A DNA stretch of 64,000 nt from an uncultured Bacilli bacterium. GTDB lineage: Bacteria > Bacillota_I > Bacilli_A > RF39 > UBA660. Shown piece after piece: positions 16,082-25,491 of the stretch. The stretch's first letter is position 1. Each line of letters opens with the position of its first letter. The notes beneath the pieces are model-generated. The model did not search any database. It worked only from the letters and a program-made list of their open reading frames with translations, and was not told the origin of the DNA. Both the position numbers and the translations under genes were made by a program. The stretch is taken from contig CAKORJ010000001.1 in the NCBI GenBank assembly GCA_934101575.1, positions 558,001-622,000 on the forward strand. Direction: 5' to 3'.

Positions 16082-19000
16082 TAGTTTATTTCTTTTATAA
16101 GATCTTGACTTATAGAATATAAATATGTTTTTGCTTTTTTATGTGTCTTTGCTTCTATGTAATCTTTATAACCTTTTAATTGTTTTTTGTAGTTTTGATC
16201 ACTTATATCTGATAACTTATAATCTATTATGTCTATATTATTTTCATGTTCTAACATTAAGTCTATTATTCCATGATATGTACTACTTTCTTGTTCATAG
16301 AAGAATTCATGTTCTTTTATTATCTTTGCTTGTTTTATATTTTGAAAAAGATCATGTTTTAATAGTTTTTTTATGTGGTGGTTCTCTGATATTAAGAAAT
16401 CTTCTGTTTCAAATAGATAATGAATATATGTACCATATTGCATGTTTTCTAATTCTTCTTTTGTTTTTAATTTAGTATTTATTTTTGAGAATTTACTTTC
16501 TGTTATAGGATTATTTGGTATTTCTATACTTTTATGTTTTACTTTTTCTACTTTGTCTGTTAGATTTTTTAAATTTTTTGATTTGAATAGATTATAGTCT
16601 TTGGATAGGTTCATTTCTTCTTGATCTATATTTTTTATATTTATATCAAACTCATCTTTTACTGTATTTATTATATCTAAGAATGATTTATATTTTAATC
16701 TTGTATCACTGTTTACTAATTGTTCGTCATTATATATATCTTCGTTTAATGGACTTACAAATATCATTTTTTCTTTAGCTCTTGTTACTGCGACGTATAA
16801 TAATCTTATTTTTTCTGATATTTCTTCTTGCATGTATTCTTTTTTCATTAGATTTTGGGTAAATAATGTGCCTACTCCTTCTTTGTAATATGGTGTCATT
16901 ATTCCATATTTGTTATCATACTTAAATTTTTCTGTAATATCCCTTATATTAAATGTTTTGTATAGTCCGGAGTAATAACATACTGGGAACTCTAAACCTT
17001 TTGATTTATGGATATTCATTATTTTTACTGAGACGTTATCTTTAGTATTTGTTTTATATTTTATTTCTTCATCACTTTCTATCATTTCTGTTAAATATTT
17101 TGCAAAGTCATATGGTGTGTATTTTAAATCTTCTAATGATGAGGATATTTGCATTAAATTTGCTATTCTTATTAATGTTTTATCTATATCGTGATATGTA
17201 AGGCTTTTTTTATAAAAGTCAAAGTCTTTTATTATTCTTGTTAAGAATTCATGACATGAGATATTATCTAAATCTTGTGCTATTTCTTTTGCTTTTTTAT
17301 ATAGCTCTGTTTCTTTAAATGTATTATTTTTAAATGTTTCTATTATTGTACTATCGGATTCATTATATAAGAAACTTCTTTTTATTGATGTGTAAAAATA
17401 TTTGAATTCTTTATCTTGTTTATTCTGTTTTATTTTTATGATTAAATTTGCTACGTTTTTGATTATGAATATGTCATATGATGTTGTTAATTTTTCATCT
17501 TGTAAGGCTAATAAAGGTATTTTTTCGTATTCAAATATTTTTTTGTACAGATCAAATTCTGACCCTCGGTCCATGATAATGCAGAAGTCTTTGGGTGTTA
17601 CCTGTCTTAGTATTCCTGTTTCTTTATCTATTACCATGTAATTGTTATTTATTTTATTTTTTATATCTTGTGCTATTATAAATGCTTCTATTTCGTTTTT
17701 ATTATAATCTTTTATATCTTGGGGATTATAATTATATATTTCTAAGTTATTATTTATTTCTTTTTTGTTTTGTTTTTCGTACATTAGATTACCAAATATC
17801 ATTTGATGGGTCTTTTTATAGTCTGCTCCTCCTAGGAAGTTGTCCATTATTTTATTAAACATTTTATTTATATCTTCTAATACTTCACTTCTTGATCTAA
17901 AGTTTTTTAATAAATCTATTTTTATTCCTTTTTCTCCTTTGCTGTAGGTATTATATTTGTTTTTAAAGATTGTTGGATTAGCGTTTCTAAATCTATATAT
18001 TGATTGTTTTATGTCTCCGACCATGTATACATTATTATTTTCTATTTGATTTATAAATATTTCTTGGAGGTCATTTGTATCTTGATATTCATCGACCATT
18101 ATTTCATTATAATAATACTTTATTTCATCTCTTACTTCTTTGTTTTCTTTTACTATGTTTATGGCCATTTTTGATATATCTATGAATTCATATGATGAGT
18201 TTTCTTGTTTATAACTGTTTATTTTTTGATCTAGTTTTTCTATTATATCTATTATTACTTTTGCATATGTTTTTGTGCTTAAATATGTTTCTTTTAGTTC
18301 TTGTTCTGATCTATATTTTGTTAGGTTTTTTAGATCTTTTAGAAGTTCATTTATTTTTTCTCTTTCTTCTTTTGTATTTTTTACTATTCTTGGTAGTTTT
18401 ACTTCTATGTTTTTCTTTATTTCATCATATGTTTTAGAATTTATTAGTTTTGATAGAGCTTCTATATATTCATTTGCTTTTTTATCTTCTTCTTTTGTTA
18501 GGATTTCCTCATATAGATTTTTTATTTTTTGATGGATTTCTTTTATTTCTTTTAGATACTCTTGTATTATATTATTTATATATGTTTCATTATAGAAGTC
18601 TTCTATATAACTTTTTAGATATTCTTGTTTGTTATATTTTTGTTCTAGACTATTGTTGATATTTAGTATTTGTTTTTTGATATCTTTATCGTCTTTTAAA
18701 CAGAAATCATTTATTAGTTTTAGGAAGTCTTTGTTTTCTTCGTTGTATAAGTCTTCAAATATTTGATCTAGTTCTTCTTGTTTTTTTATATTTATTATTG
18801 ATGATGAGACTATTCCTATGTTTTTTGATATGTTTAAGAGATAATGATATTTTTTTACTATTGATAAGGCATAGCTATCAAATGTTGTTATGTAGGCACT
18901 ATCGAGGTAATCTAGTTGTTTTGAGAGGCTTTCTTCTTTTTTGATTGCTTTTCTTATTCTATCTTTCATTTCTCCGGCTGCTTCGTTTGTGAATGTTAAG

Positions 19001-19155
19001 ACTAGGAGTCTATTTACGTCTATTCCATCTTTTAGTTTTCTTATTACTCTGGCTGTTAATACTGCGGTTTTTCCTGAACCAGCGCCAGCGGATACTATTA
19101 TGTTTTTTCCTTCTTTATCTATTGCTTCTTGTTGTTCTTTTGTCCAATTAGGCAT
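16081..19155 (-). CDS. addA: ATP-dependent helicase/nuclease subunit A
   Basis: AddA is the 3'-5' helicase and one of two nucleases of AddAB, which resects double-strand breaks for RecA loading. The Walker A motif is SAGAGSGKTAVL near the start. Motif II is MVDEYQDTND. Later UvrD-type motifs include DIKQSIYRFRNA, MNIHKSKGLEFP and RLLYVAVTRAKEKM. The C-terminal PD-(D/E)XK nuclease shows YHGIIDLML and IDIIDYKLSD. Length (1024) is slightly below that of Bacillus AddA. The ATG at 19155 is chosen over the TTG at 19161 because AAGGGGG would abut the TTG. It overlaps addB by eight bases, so the two are co-translated. Confidence 0.95.
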   Translation of the reverse strand: MPNWTKEQQEAIDKEGKNIIVSAGAGSGKTAVLTARVIRKLKDGIDVNRLLVLTFTNEAAGEMKDRIRKAIKKEESLSKQLDYLDSAYITTFDSYALSIVKKYHYLLNISKNIGIVSSSIINIKKQEELDQIFEDLYNEENKDFLKLINDFCLKDDKDIKKQILNINNSLEQKYNKQEYLKSYIEDFYNETYINNIIQEYLKEIKEIHQKIKNLYEEILTKEEDKKANEYIEALSKLINSKTYDEIKKNIEVKLPRIVKNTKEEREKINELLKDLKNLTKYRSEQELKETYLSTKTYAKVIIDIIEKLDQKINSYKQENSSYEFIDISKMAINIVKENKEVRDEIKYYYNEIMVDEYQDTNDLQEIFINQIENNNVYMVGDIKQSIYRFRNANPTIFKNKYNTYSKGEKGIKIDLLKNFRSRSEVLEDINKMFNKIMDNFLGGADYKKTHQMIFGNLMYEKQNKKEINNNLEIYNYNPQDIKDYNKNEIEAFIIAQDIKNKINNNYMVIDKETGILRQVTPKDFCIIMDRGSEFDLYKKIFEYEKIPLLALQDEKLTTSYDIFIIKNVANLIIKIKQNKQDKEFKYFYTSIKRSFLYNESDSTIIETFKNNTFKETELYKKAKEIAQDLDNISCHEFLTRIIKDFDFYKKSLTYHDIDKTLIRIANLMQISSSLEDLKYTPYDFAKYLTEMIESDEEIKYKTNTKDNVSVKIMNIHKSKGLEFPVCYYSGLYKTFNIRDITEKFKYDNKYGIMTPYYKEGVGTLFTQNLMKKEYMQEEISEKIRLLYVAVTRAKEKMIFVSPLNEDIYNDEQLVNSDTRLKYKSFLDIINTVKDEFDINIKNIDQEEMNLSKDYNLFKSKNLKNLTDKVEKVKHKSIEIPNNPITESKFSKINTKLKTKEELENMQYGTYIHYLFETEDFLISENHHIKKLLKHDLFQNIKQAKIIKEHEFFYEQESSTYHGIIDLMLEHENNIDIIDYKLSDISDQNYKKQLKGYKDYIEAKTHKKAKTYLYSISQDLIKEIN

Positions 19156-21529
19156 TTTCAATCCCCCTTAAATAAGATAGATCTTTATCTTCTTTTATTA
19201 GTATTTCGTCTTTTGTTTCTTTGAAACATATATCACTATAAGAACAGAACTTACATCCTAAATTTGCTTTTTCTGTTCTCTTTGGTGATATGTTAAAGTT
19301 ACATTCTGTTATTTCTTTTATTGCTTCATTTATTTTTTGATCTGTTATGTCTATTAGTGTATTTATTTCTTCACTGTTTAATATTTTTGCGAATCTGTTA
19401 AAATGTCCATCTTTTGTTAGTTTCATTGATTTTATAAATTTACTTTCTTTATATGTTTTATCAAATTTATGTAATACTTCTTCATCATTATTTGAGTATC
19501 CATATAAAAGGAGGCTTTCTTTTTTTTGTTCTTCTAAGGTCTTTTTTTCGTCTATTTGATATGGTCCTGATAATATTCTTTGGAGATAGAATCCTGCAAA
19601 TTCTATGTTTTCTAGTTTTTTGCTTTTTTCTGCTAAGTACAGATATACTGGTAATTGCATAGATAATCCATAAGGAACAAATCCTAAGTTTATGTCTGTT
19701 TGTCCTGTTTTATAATCTATTATTGCTACGACTGTTTTATTATTTTCTTTTTTATACATTACTTTATCTATAAAGCCTTTAAATGTTACTGTTATGTCTC
19801 CTTTTTTTACTACTTCGACTCTTTCTTCAAATAACATATCTGTTAATTCAGTGTTTTCTAAATGATTTAGTATTGTTTTATGAATAAAGAATAATTCTTT
19901 TGATAGTTTGTTTATGAAGAATCTTTCTTTTTTTGATAGGTTTCTTTCGTTTGTATTAATGAATTTTGTTATTAAATCATTTATATTTTCTTTGTCTTTT
20001 AATGATTTTTCTAATACATAATGGAACATACTTCCTATATAAGCTTCAAATTTTTCTTCATATATATCTAGTTTTAAAATATGGGATAAATAGTATCTAA
20101 ATGGGCATTTATAGAAGGAATCCATACTTGAATATGATAGATTGAATTTATTATCTAGATATTCTTTTAAGATGTTTTTATCTACTTTTTTATATTTATT
20201 ATCATATGTATTGTATTCTATATCATTATAGCTGTTATATAACAATTTTAAGTTTTTGTCTATTTCTCCGGTTTTAGAATATTTATCTAAGTATTTTGTT
20301 AAGTTTATTTTATCAGAAACAGTGCTATAACTTGTAGTGTAATCTATTTCTTTTTTTTCTACTTCTAGTTTTAAATCACTTATTAGGTTTGAGGGATAAT
20401 AAGTATTTGTTATAGATGTATTTTTATATGTTATTATTAAGTTCTTTATACTTTCTATGGCTTTTATTGTATCTTGTTTTTCTCTTTTATTCTTTTCTAG
20501 TGTTGTATCTAATATTAGGTTTTCTTTAATACTATCTGTTATAAAATCTTCATCTTTATGTATTTTTGGTATTTTATTTTGATTAAATGAGGGCATAAAT
20601 ACATAAGTACTTTCTGATATATAATCTTCTAGGTAATCTATTATTTCTATTTCATTTTGATAAGTATCTTTTTTTAGATAAGTGTTTTTAAAATCATATG
20701 TTATCATTTCTTTTACTATTTTTTGATCAGAAAAATCTATATATTTATTTACTATTTTTGTTATCTGGTCTAGTATTTTGTTATTTTTGTACTTTTCTGT
20801 TAATTTGTTTATTATTTCTTCTATAGATCCTGTTTCATTTAAGTAATCCTTGGCTATTTGTGTTGAAATTAGTTTACTATCTTTTAGGGATACTCTTAGA
20901 TTATACATTTCAAATACTCTAGTTAATGTATCATAATAGTCTCCGTCTATATTAGTTAGTTTTATGTCTTTTATACTTATATTTTGTTCTAATAATTTTA
21001 TAATGCTTCTAGCTATAAATTCTACTTCTTCTTCTAGGGTGTTAAATTCATAAACTTTGTGTTTATAGTTTTGTTTTGGTTTTTCTATTATTTCTACTTC
21101 AGTATATTTTTTTAGACTTTCTATTAGATTCTTTTCTAATTTTGAAAAACTACTATATCTATAAAATATTATTTTTTTATTTTGTATGTATTTTATAAAT
21201 AAATCATCTTTTATTAAAAGGTTGTTACTTTCTAAATCTTGTTTTAGTTTTGATAATGTATTTAGTTTATCACTTTTATATTCTTTGCTTTCTACATAGT
21301 ACATGTTTTTTAAATAGATTCCTGCTATTTCTCTATTTAAATTATAATTTTTCATTAAATAATATATTGCTTTTTCATCATATGTAAAATAATATTTTTT
21401 TATTAGTTCTTGTTTATCTAAAAAGTTAATTTTTAATAATCTATTTTCTTTATTTAACTTTTTTAATATATTTATTTTATTACTATAATTTGTAATTATT
21501 AGTGTATTATCTTTTAAAAATGTTTCCAT
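19148..21529 (-). CDS. addB: ATP-dependent nuclease subunit B, short form
   Basis: Partner of AddA carrying the second nuclease and an iron-sulfur staple. The nuclease region shows SYSSMDSFYKCPFRYYL (first Cys of the cluster), the catalytic VVAIIDYKTGQTD, and LGCKFCSYSDIC supplying the other cysteines. Length is 793 residues, against about 1,160 in Bacillus. The missing part is in the N-terminal inactivated helicase region, and no Walker A motif is evident. It is therefore a reduced AddB, but order and overlap with addA make the assignment safe. A TATAAT-like -10 lies upstream at about 21550, but its -35 is poor. Confidence 0.85.
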   Translation of the reverse strand: METFLKDNTLIITNYSNKINILKKLNKENRLLKINFLDKQELIKKYYFTYDEKAIYYLMKNYNLNREIAGIYLKNMYYVESKEYKSDKLNTLSKLKQDLESNNLLIKDDLFIKYIQNKKIIFYRYSSFSKLEKNLIESLKKYTEVEIIEKPKQNYKHKVYEFNTLEEEVEFIARSIIKLLEQNISIKDIKLTNIDGDYYDTLTRVFEMYNLRVSLKDSKLISTQIAKDYLNETGSIEEIINKLTEKYKNNKILDQITKIVNKYIDFSDQKIVKEMITYDFKNTYLKKDTYQNEIEIIDYLEDYISESTYVFMPSFNQNKIPKIHKDEDFITDSIKENLILDTTLEKNKREKQDTIKAIESIKNLIITYKNTSITNTYYPSNLISDLKLEVEKKEIDYTTSYSTVSDKINLTKYLDKYSKTGEIDKNLKLLYNSYNDIEYNTYDNKYKKVDKNILKEYLDNKFNLSYSSMDSFYKCPFRYYLSHILKLDIYEEKFEAYIGSMFHYVLEKSLKDKENINDLITKFINTNERNLSKKERFFINKLSKELFFIHKTILNHLENTELTDMLFEERVEVVKKGDITVTFKGFIDKVMYKKENNKTVVAIIDYKTGQTDINLGFVPYGLSMQLPVYLYLAEKSKKLENIEFAGFYLQRILSGPYQIDEKKTLEEQKKESLLLYGYSNNDEEVLHKFDKTYKESKFIKSMKLTKDGHFNRFAKILNSEEINTLIDITDQKINEAIKEITECNFNISPKRTEKANLGCKFCSYSDICFKETKDEILIKEDKDLSYLRGIENA

Positions 21530-21571
21530 AAATCATACTCCTTATAGATATTATATCATTTTGTTTTTAAG

Positions 21572-21605
21572 AAAAAAAGAATTTAAGCTTCTTTGCTTGA
21601 ATTCT
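21572..21605 (-). terminator. intrinsic terminator of the 21583-22170 gene
   Basis: AGAATTxAAGC and GCTTxAATTCT pair with one internal mismatch. The hairpin overlaps the last codons and is followed by a U run on the minus strand. Confidence 0.65.
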
Positions 21606-22170
21606 TTTTGGTTTCTTTTGTTTTATTTTCTGTTGTTTGTTTTTCTTTATTTTTGTATGGAATTCCTTCTTTTTTAGTATCTTTTTTAGGTTTTTGGGAG
21701 TTTATTTTTAGAGTTCCTGTGAAACTATTACTATCAACTTGTTTTCCGTTATAGGTTATTGTTATTTTATATGTATGAGTTTTTCCTGCTTGGATTGCTA
21801 CGGAATTAAAGATTTTAGAATCTGCGGCGGGAACTTGAGATTTTCCTAAGGATGCGGCTCTATCTCCTTCACCTTTTATTGTATATAATAATTTGTTTTG
21901 TTCTGTGAATGTATTTGATACTTTTAACCAAGATAGACTATATGTTTTTAAGTCTTTAGTTGGATTAGTAACAGTTATTTCTTTTTCTGTGGTGTAAGAT
22001 CCAGATGGGTTTTTAATTGTTATTTGATCTCCATCTTTATAAGTTATTTTTAAAGAGTTTACTTCAGTACTAGTATCTTTAGTACAGAAATAGATTCCTA
22101 ATGCTATAGCAATAATTAATACTATAGTAATAATTATTAATAATATTTTATGTTTTTTAATAAAATTCAT
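21583..22170 (-). CDS. small membrane-anchored extracellular protein
   Basis: A 195-residue protein with a single N-terminal hydrophobic anchor (IIITIVLIIAIALGIYF). A beta-rich domain of about 110 residues follows, with an SLKITYKDGDQITIKNPSG-type opening and YKITITYNGK at its end. The tail is long and Lys/Thr/Glu-rich, possibly a flexible spacer near the membrane. The domain looks like an immunoglobulin- or TasA-like sandwich, but I do not recognise a specific family. The start at 22170 is preferred to the ATG at 22179 because GGAA lies nine bases before it and abuts the other. It lies 27 bases after the large surface-protein gene and is probably co-transcribed, so it may be an accessory subunit or anchor of that protein. 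Confidence 0.6.
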   Translation of the reverse strand: MNFIKKHKILLIIITIVLIIAIALGIYFCTKDTSTEVNSLKITYKDGDQITIKNPSGSYTTEKEITVTNPTKDLKTYSLSWLKVSNTFTEQNKLLYTIKGEGDRAASLGKSQVPAADSKIFNSVAIQAGKTHTYKITITYNGKQVDSNSFTGTLKINSQKPKKDTKKEGIPYKNKEKQTTENKTKETKKNSSKEA

Positions 22171-22197
22171 TTTAATCATTTCCTTTCTTTTTATATT

Positions 22198-25100
22198 TTA
22201 ACTGGCTAGTGTGAATGATTTGCCATAATTAGGAGAAGCATATGTACTTGAGGAAGAACCATACCATTTATATGTTTCATTTGTTAGAGAACCTGTTGTT
22301 TTTGGTATAGTTACTGACCAGGTTGTAGCTTTAGAGCCTGCTGAATCAAACATATAACTCATATTTGTTACACTTGATGTATTCCAGTTTGATAAGTTTA
22401 AATTAAAGGTTGTGGAATTATAGCCTGCAGAATAAAACATATACTCCATATTTGTTACACTTGATACATCCCAGTTTGACAAATCTCCTATACTCCAGGT
22501 TGTGACTTTAAAGCCTGCTGAATGGAACATATGACTCATACTTACTACACTTGATGTGTTCCAGTTGGATATATCTCCTATATTCCAGGTTGTGGCACTA
22601 TTGCCTGCATAATAAAACATTTCGCTCATACTTACTACACTTGATGTGTTCCAGGTTGACAAATCTCCTATACTCCAGGTTGTGGCATTAGAGCCTGCTT
22701 TAAAAAACATCCTACTCATATCCGTAACATTTGATGTATTCCAGTTGGATATATTTCCTATATTCCAGGTTGTGGCACTATTGCCTGCATAATAAAACAT
22801 ATACTCCATATTTGTTACACTTGATACATCCCATTTTGACAAATCTCCTATACTCCAGGTTGTGGCATTAGAGCCTGCAGAATTAAACATTCCATACATA
22901 TTTGTTACACTTGATGTATTCCAGTTTGATAAGTTTAAATTAAAGGTTGTGGAATTATAGCCTGCTTCACCAAACATATACCTCATATTTATTACGTTTG
23001 ATACATCCCATTTTGATATGTCTCCTATTGTCCAGGTTGTGGCATCAGAGCCTGCATAATAAAACATCTCACTCATATCTGTTACACTTGAGGTATTCCA
23101 ATTTGATAAGTCTCCTATACTCCAGGTTGTGGTATTATTACCTGCAAAACCAAACATATAACTCATATTTGTTACACTTGATGTATTCCAGTTTGATAAA
23201 CCTCCTATACTCCAGGTTGTGGCATTAGAGCCTGCAGAATAAAACATTCTATACATATTTGTTACTTTTGATGCATCTAAATTTGTAAAATCTCCTTTTT
23301 CCATATTAGTTAAATTGGAAAACCAATCTGCTGTTGATATAGGAGTTATTTTCCGTCCTATTTCTACACTTTTTATTGAATATCGCTCATTTTCCCATAA
23401 TTGTGTATTAGACATAACATATGAATTACTTTCACTCATAGCTTCATATTCATATGTTATTGCTCCATGTTTTTCTATATTACTATCTCTATTACCTAAT
23501 GTTTCATTTATTATTAGTGTTCCATCTGTATATAAAGTTGTTACTGAATCTACAAATTTAACTGTACATGTTGTGTCATTTGTTACATTGCTTATTGTTA
23601 ATATATTATTGTTTATTGTTCCATTTTGATTATTTGTGCAAGTTACTTTACCTATTGTATCTGATTTGGTTGGCACTAAATTAAATGTTCCATTTTTATT
23701 GTATTCAATTTGTTTCGTTGCATCTCCATTTATTGTTCCGTTTTGTACTATAACATTCACATTATATTTATTTGTTTCCCATATTGCATATAAGTCTATT
23801 TGATCTTGTTCTTTTACTGTTTTTTCTAAATTTGTTAAATCACTTTCATCTTGATATTTTATATTTGTTTCATTTTTATTTGTATTCCAACCTTTAAATG
23901 TGTAATGCTTTTTTATCCAATTATTTTTCTTTAATTTATTATTTTGCCCTACTGTGAATGTTGAGGTTTTTATTCCGTTATTGTCATTTGATATTAGTTT
24001 TATATTTTTTATATAGGCTTTGTTTACTGCTGTAGTAGTTTCTAGTTTTTTTGTTATTGGAGAATTTTCATCATCTTCTTGATAAGCAGCTGGTGCTCCG
24101 CTATTTGGATTATCAGTATAGGCAAATTCTATATAACGAGTTTCTTTTGGCAATGTTATTACTATTGGATTATATTCCCCCTCAATTAACTCATTATGAT
24201 TGATGGTTACAGAATCTAAATATTTAAACCCTTCTCCTGCTATAGTGATTTCTAATATTCCATATGTCATAGCACAATCAAATTCTAGCTGTTTTTCCTC
24301 AGATAAACTAATTTCTTTATACATCATTGATTTTATATATTCGTTTGCTAGTGATTTTGTATTTGATGTTTTTGAATATGATTGAGGTTCCCCTGATGAG
24401 GATGGTATATCTGAACTTTCATATACACCATTATTTAGTTGCCATTTATAAGGATTTTCACCATCCCCTGGATAATAATCTACATCGATTGTTACATCTT
24501 CTTCTGTTCTTATTTCTTTGGTATTTGGATGATACTTAACTGTATATGTATTTGGATTCCATACTGCATATAATGTTTTGTTTTGATCGTTTTGATTTTG
24601 TGTTAGATTGGTTGCTGTATTTTGATCTTGGTACTCTACTTCTCCATTATTTGTTGTTGACCAACCTTTGAATGTGTATCCTCCTCTGGTAAAGGTATTT
24701 TTTCTTAAATTATTTGTTGTATTTTGATTGTATATGCTTGCTGCCATTTGTCCTTCTCCACCATTTGGACTATAAGTTATAATATAACTTCCTTCGTTTT
24801 CTGTTGATCCTACTCCTATTTTGAATTTATATTGTTGTTTAGTGTTTTCATCCCATTCTTTTACTTGAACATCTTGATCTATCCATACTCTTATTCTGTA
24901 CTTATCTACTTGTGTATTATTTGTTTCGCTATGAATATTTACATCTTCATATAGGTTATAATTATCTAACTCACTTATTTTTAATGGTCCTAATATTTTG
25001 TTATTATCTGTATCTGTTAAATATATTTTTATTTGATCATCTGTTAGACTTGTGTATCCTGTATCTGTTTGTAGTTTTTCTATACTTAGTTTGTACCCTA

Positions 25101-25383
25101 GTTTCATATTAGAGCTTGATTTTGTTTCTACGGCAAAGTCAAATACATTACCTGTTCCTTCTTGAACCATTCCTTGTTCATCTGATATAGGTAATTGATT
25201 TTCTAAAGTTATTATTTCTTTGTTTGATTCTAATAGTTTTATTGATACATCTGTAGTACTTATGGTGTTATCTTTTCCTATAAATGAATAATCAAAATAT
25301 GCATAACTTGCTCCGACCAAAACTAATAACGCTACTAAAAGCATGGTTAGTCTTGGTAGCTTTGATTTATTTTTTATTTCCAT
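22198..25383 (-). CDS. large surface protein with InlB-type and BspA-type (DUF285) repeats
   Basis: A 1,061-residue envelope protein. The N-terminal anchor ends in VGASYAYFDYSF, a SipW-cognate-type signal. A TasA/camelysin-like beta domain covers about 35-195. An InlB B-repeat follows (YTFKGWSTTNNGEVEY, LYAVWNPN). A second B-repeat (YTFKGWNTNKNE, LYAIWETN) appears split by about 180 foreign residues (287-468). A small beta module leads to 11 BspA-like repeats (about 686-1027) with the core WNTSSVTNMSYMF. There is no LPxTG motif, so attachment is probably through the N-terminal segment or by fibre assembly. BspA repeats commonly mediate adhesion to host proteins; that role is inferred. The start has AAGGAG upstream and its own promoter. 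Confidence 0.8.
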   Translation of the reverse strand: MEIKNKSKLPRLTMLLVALLVLVGASYAYFDYSFIGKDNTISTTDVSIKLLESNKEIITLENQLPISDEQGMVQEGTGNVFDFAVETKSSSNMKLGYKLSIEKLQTDTGYTSLTDDQIKIYLTDTDNNKILGPLKISELDNYNLYEDVNIHSETNNTQVDKYRIRVWIDQDVQVKEWDENTKQQYKFKIGVGSTENEGSYIITYSPNGGEGQMAASIYNQNTTNNLRKNTFTRGGYTFKGWSTTNNGEVEYQDQNTATNLTQNQNDQNKTLYAVWNPNTYTVKYHPNTKEIRTEEDVTIDVDYYPGDGENPYKWQLNNGVYESSDIPSSSGEPQSYSKTSNTKSLANEYIKSMMYKEISLSEEKQLEFDCAMTYGILEITIAGEGFKYLDSVTINHNELIEGEYNPIVITLPKETRYIEFAYTDNPNSGAPAAYQEDDENSPITKKLETTTAVNKAYIKNIKLISNDNNGIKTSTFTVGQNNKLKKNNWIKKHYTFKGWNTNKNETNIKYQDESDLTNLEKTVKEQDQIDLYAIWETNKYNVNVIVQNGTINGDATKQIEYNKNGTFNLVPTKSDTIGKVTCTNNQNGTINNNILTISNVTNDTTCTVKFVDSVTTLYTDGTLIINETLGNRDSNIEKHGAITYEYEAMSESNSYVMSNTQLWENERYSIKSVEIGRKITPISTADWFSNLTNMEKGDFTNLDASKVTNMYRMFYSAGSNATTWSIGGLSNWNTSSVTNMSYMFGFAGNNTTTWSIGDLSNWNTSSVTDMSEMFYYAGSDATTWTIGDISKWDVSNVINMRYMFGEAGYNSTTFNLNLSNWNTSSVTNMYGMFNSAGSNATTWSIGDLSKWDVSSVTNMEYMFYYAGNSATTWNIGNISNWNTSNVTDMSRMFFKAGSNATTWSIGDLSTWNTSSVVSMSEMFYYAGNSATTWNIGDISNWNTSSVVSMSHMFHSAGFKVTTWSIGDLSNWDVSSVTNMEYMFYSAGYNSTTFNLNLSNWNTSSVTNMSYMFDSAGSKATTWSVTIPKTTGSLTNETYKWYGSSSSTYASPNYGKSFTLAS
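22303..23328 (-). repeat. 11 tandem BspA/DUF285 coding repeats, 87-90 bases each
   Basis: Units alternate between endings TTWSIGD and TTFNLN. A 69-base stretch is identical at 22360-22428 and 22897-22965, exactly six units apart. This implies recent duplication or gene conversion. Confidence 0.85.
23980..24525 (-). other. module inserted in an InlB B-repeat
   Basis: Residues 287-468 interrupt the pattern that would otherwise run YTVKYHPN straight into IKTSTFTVGQNNKLKKNN and YTFKGW. The insert is beta-rich (TYGILEITIAGEG, ITLPKETRYIEFAY) and of unknown family. The domain boundary is read by eye. Confidence 0.5.
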
Positions 25384-25415
25384 ATCTATGTACTCCTTTT
25401 AGTATATATAAGAAT

Positions 25416-25444
25416 ATTTTACTATTATTTTGTTTTTTTTACAA
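25416..25444 (-). promoter_or_regulatory. sigma-A-type promoter of the BspA-like gene
   Basis: TTGTAA (25439-25444) and TAAAAT (25416-25421) on the minus strand, spacer 17, directly after the upstream terminator. Confidence 0.65.
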
Positions 25445-25446
25445 TA

Positions 25447-25470
25447 GAAAAAGAAGATTTTTTGTCTTCT
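25447..25470 (-). terminator. intrinsic terminator of the FemAB-type gene
   Basis: AGAAGA and TCTTCT pair across an A-rich loop on the minus strand and are followed by TTTTTC. Confidence 0.65.
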
Positions 25471-25491
25471 CTATGTTTTAATACTACTACT

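Noticed and set aside
22303..23328. Regular 87-90-base repeats considered as a CRISPR-like array
   Set aside because: The units are continuous in-frame coding DNA of BspA repeats, with no unique spacers and no cas genes.
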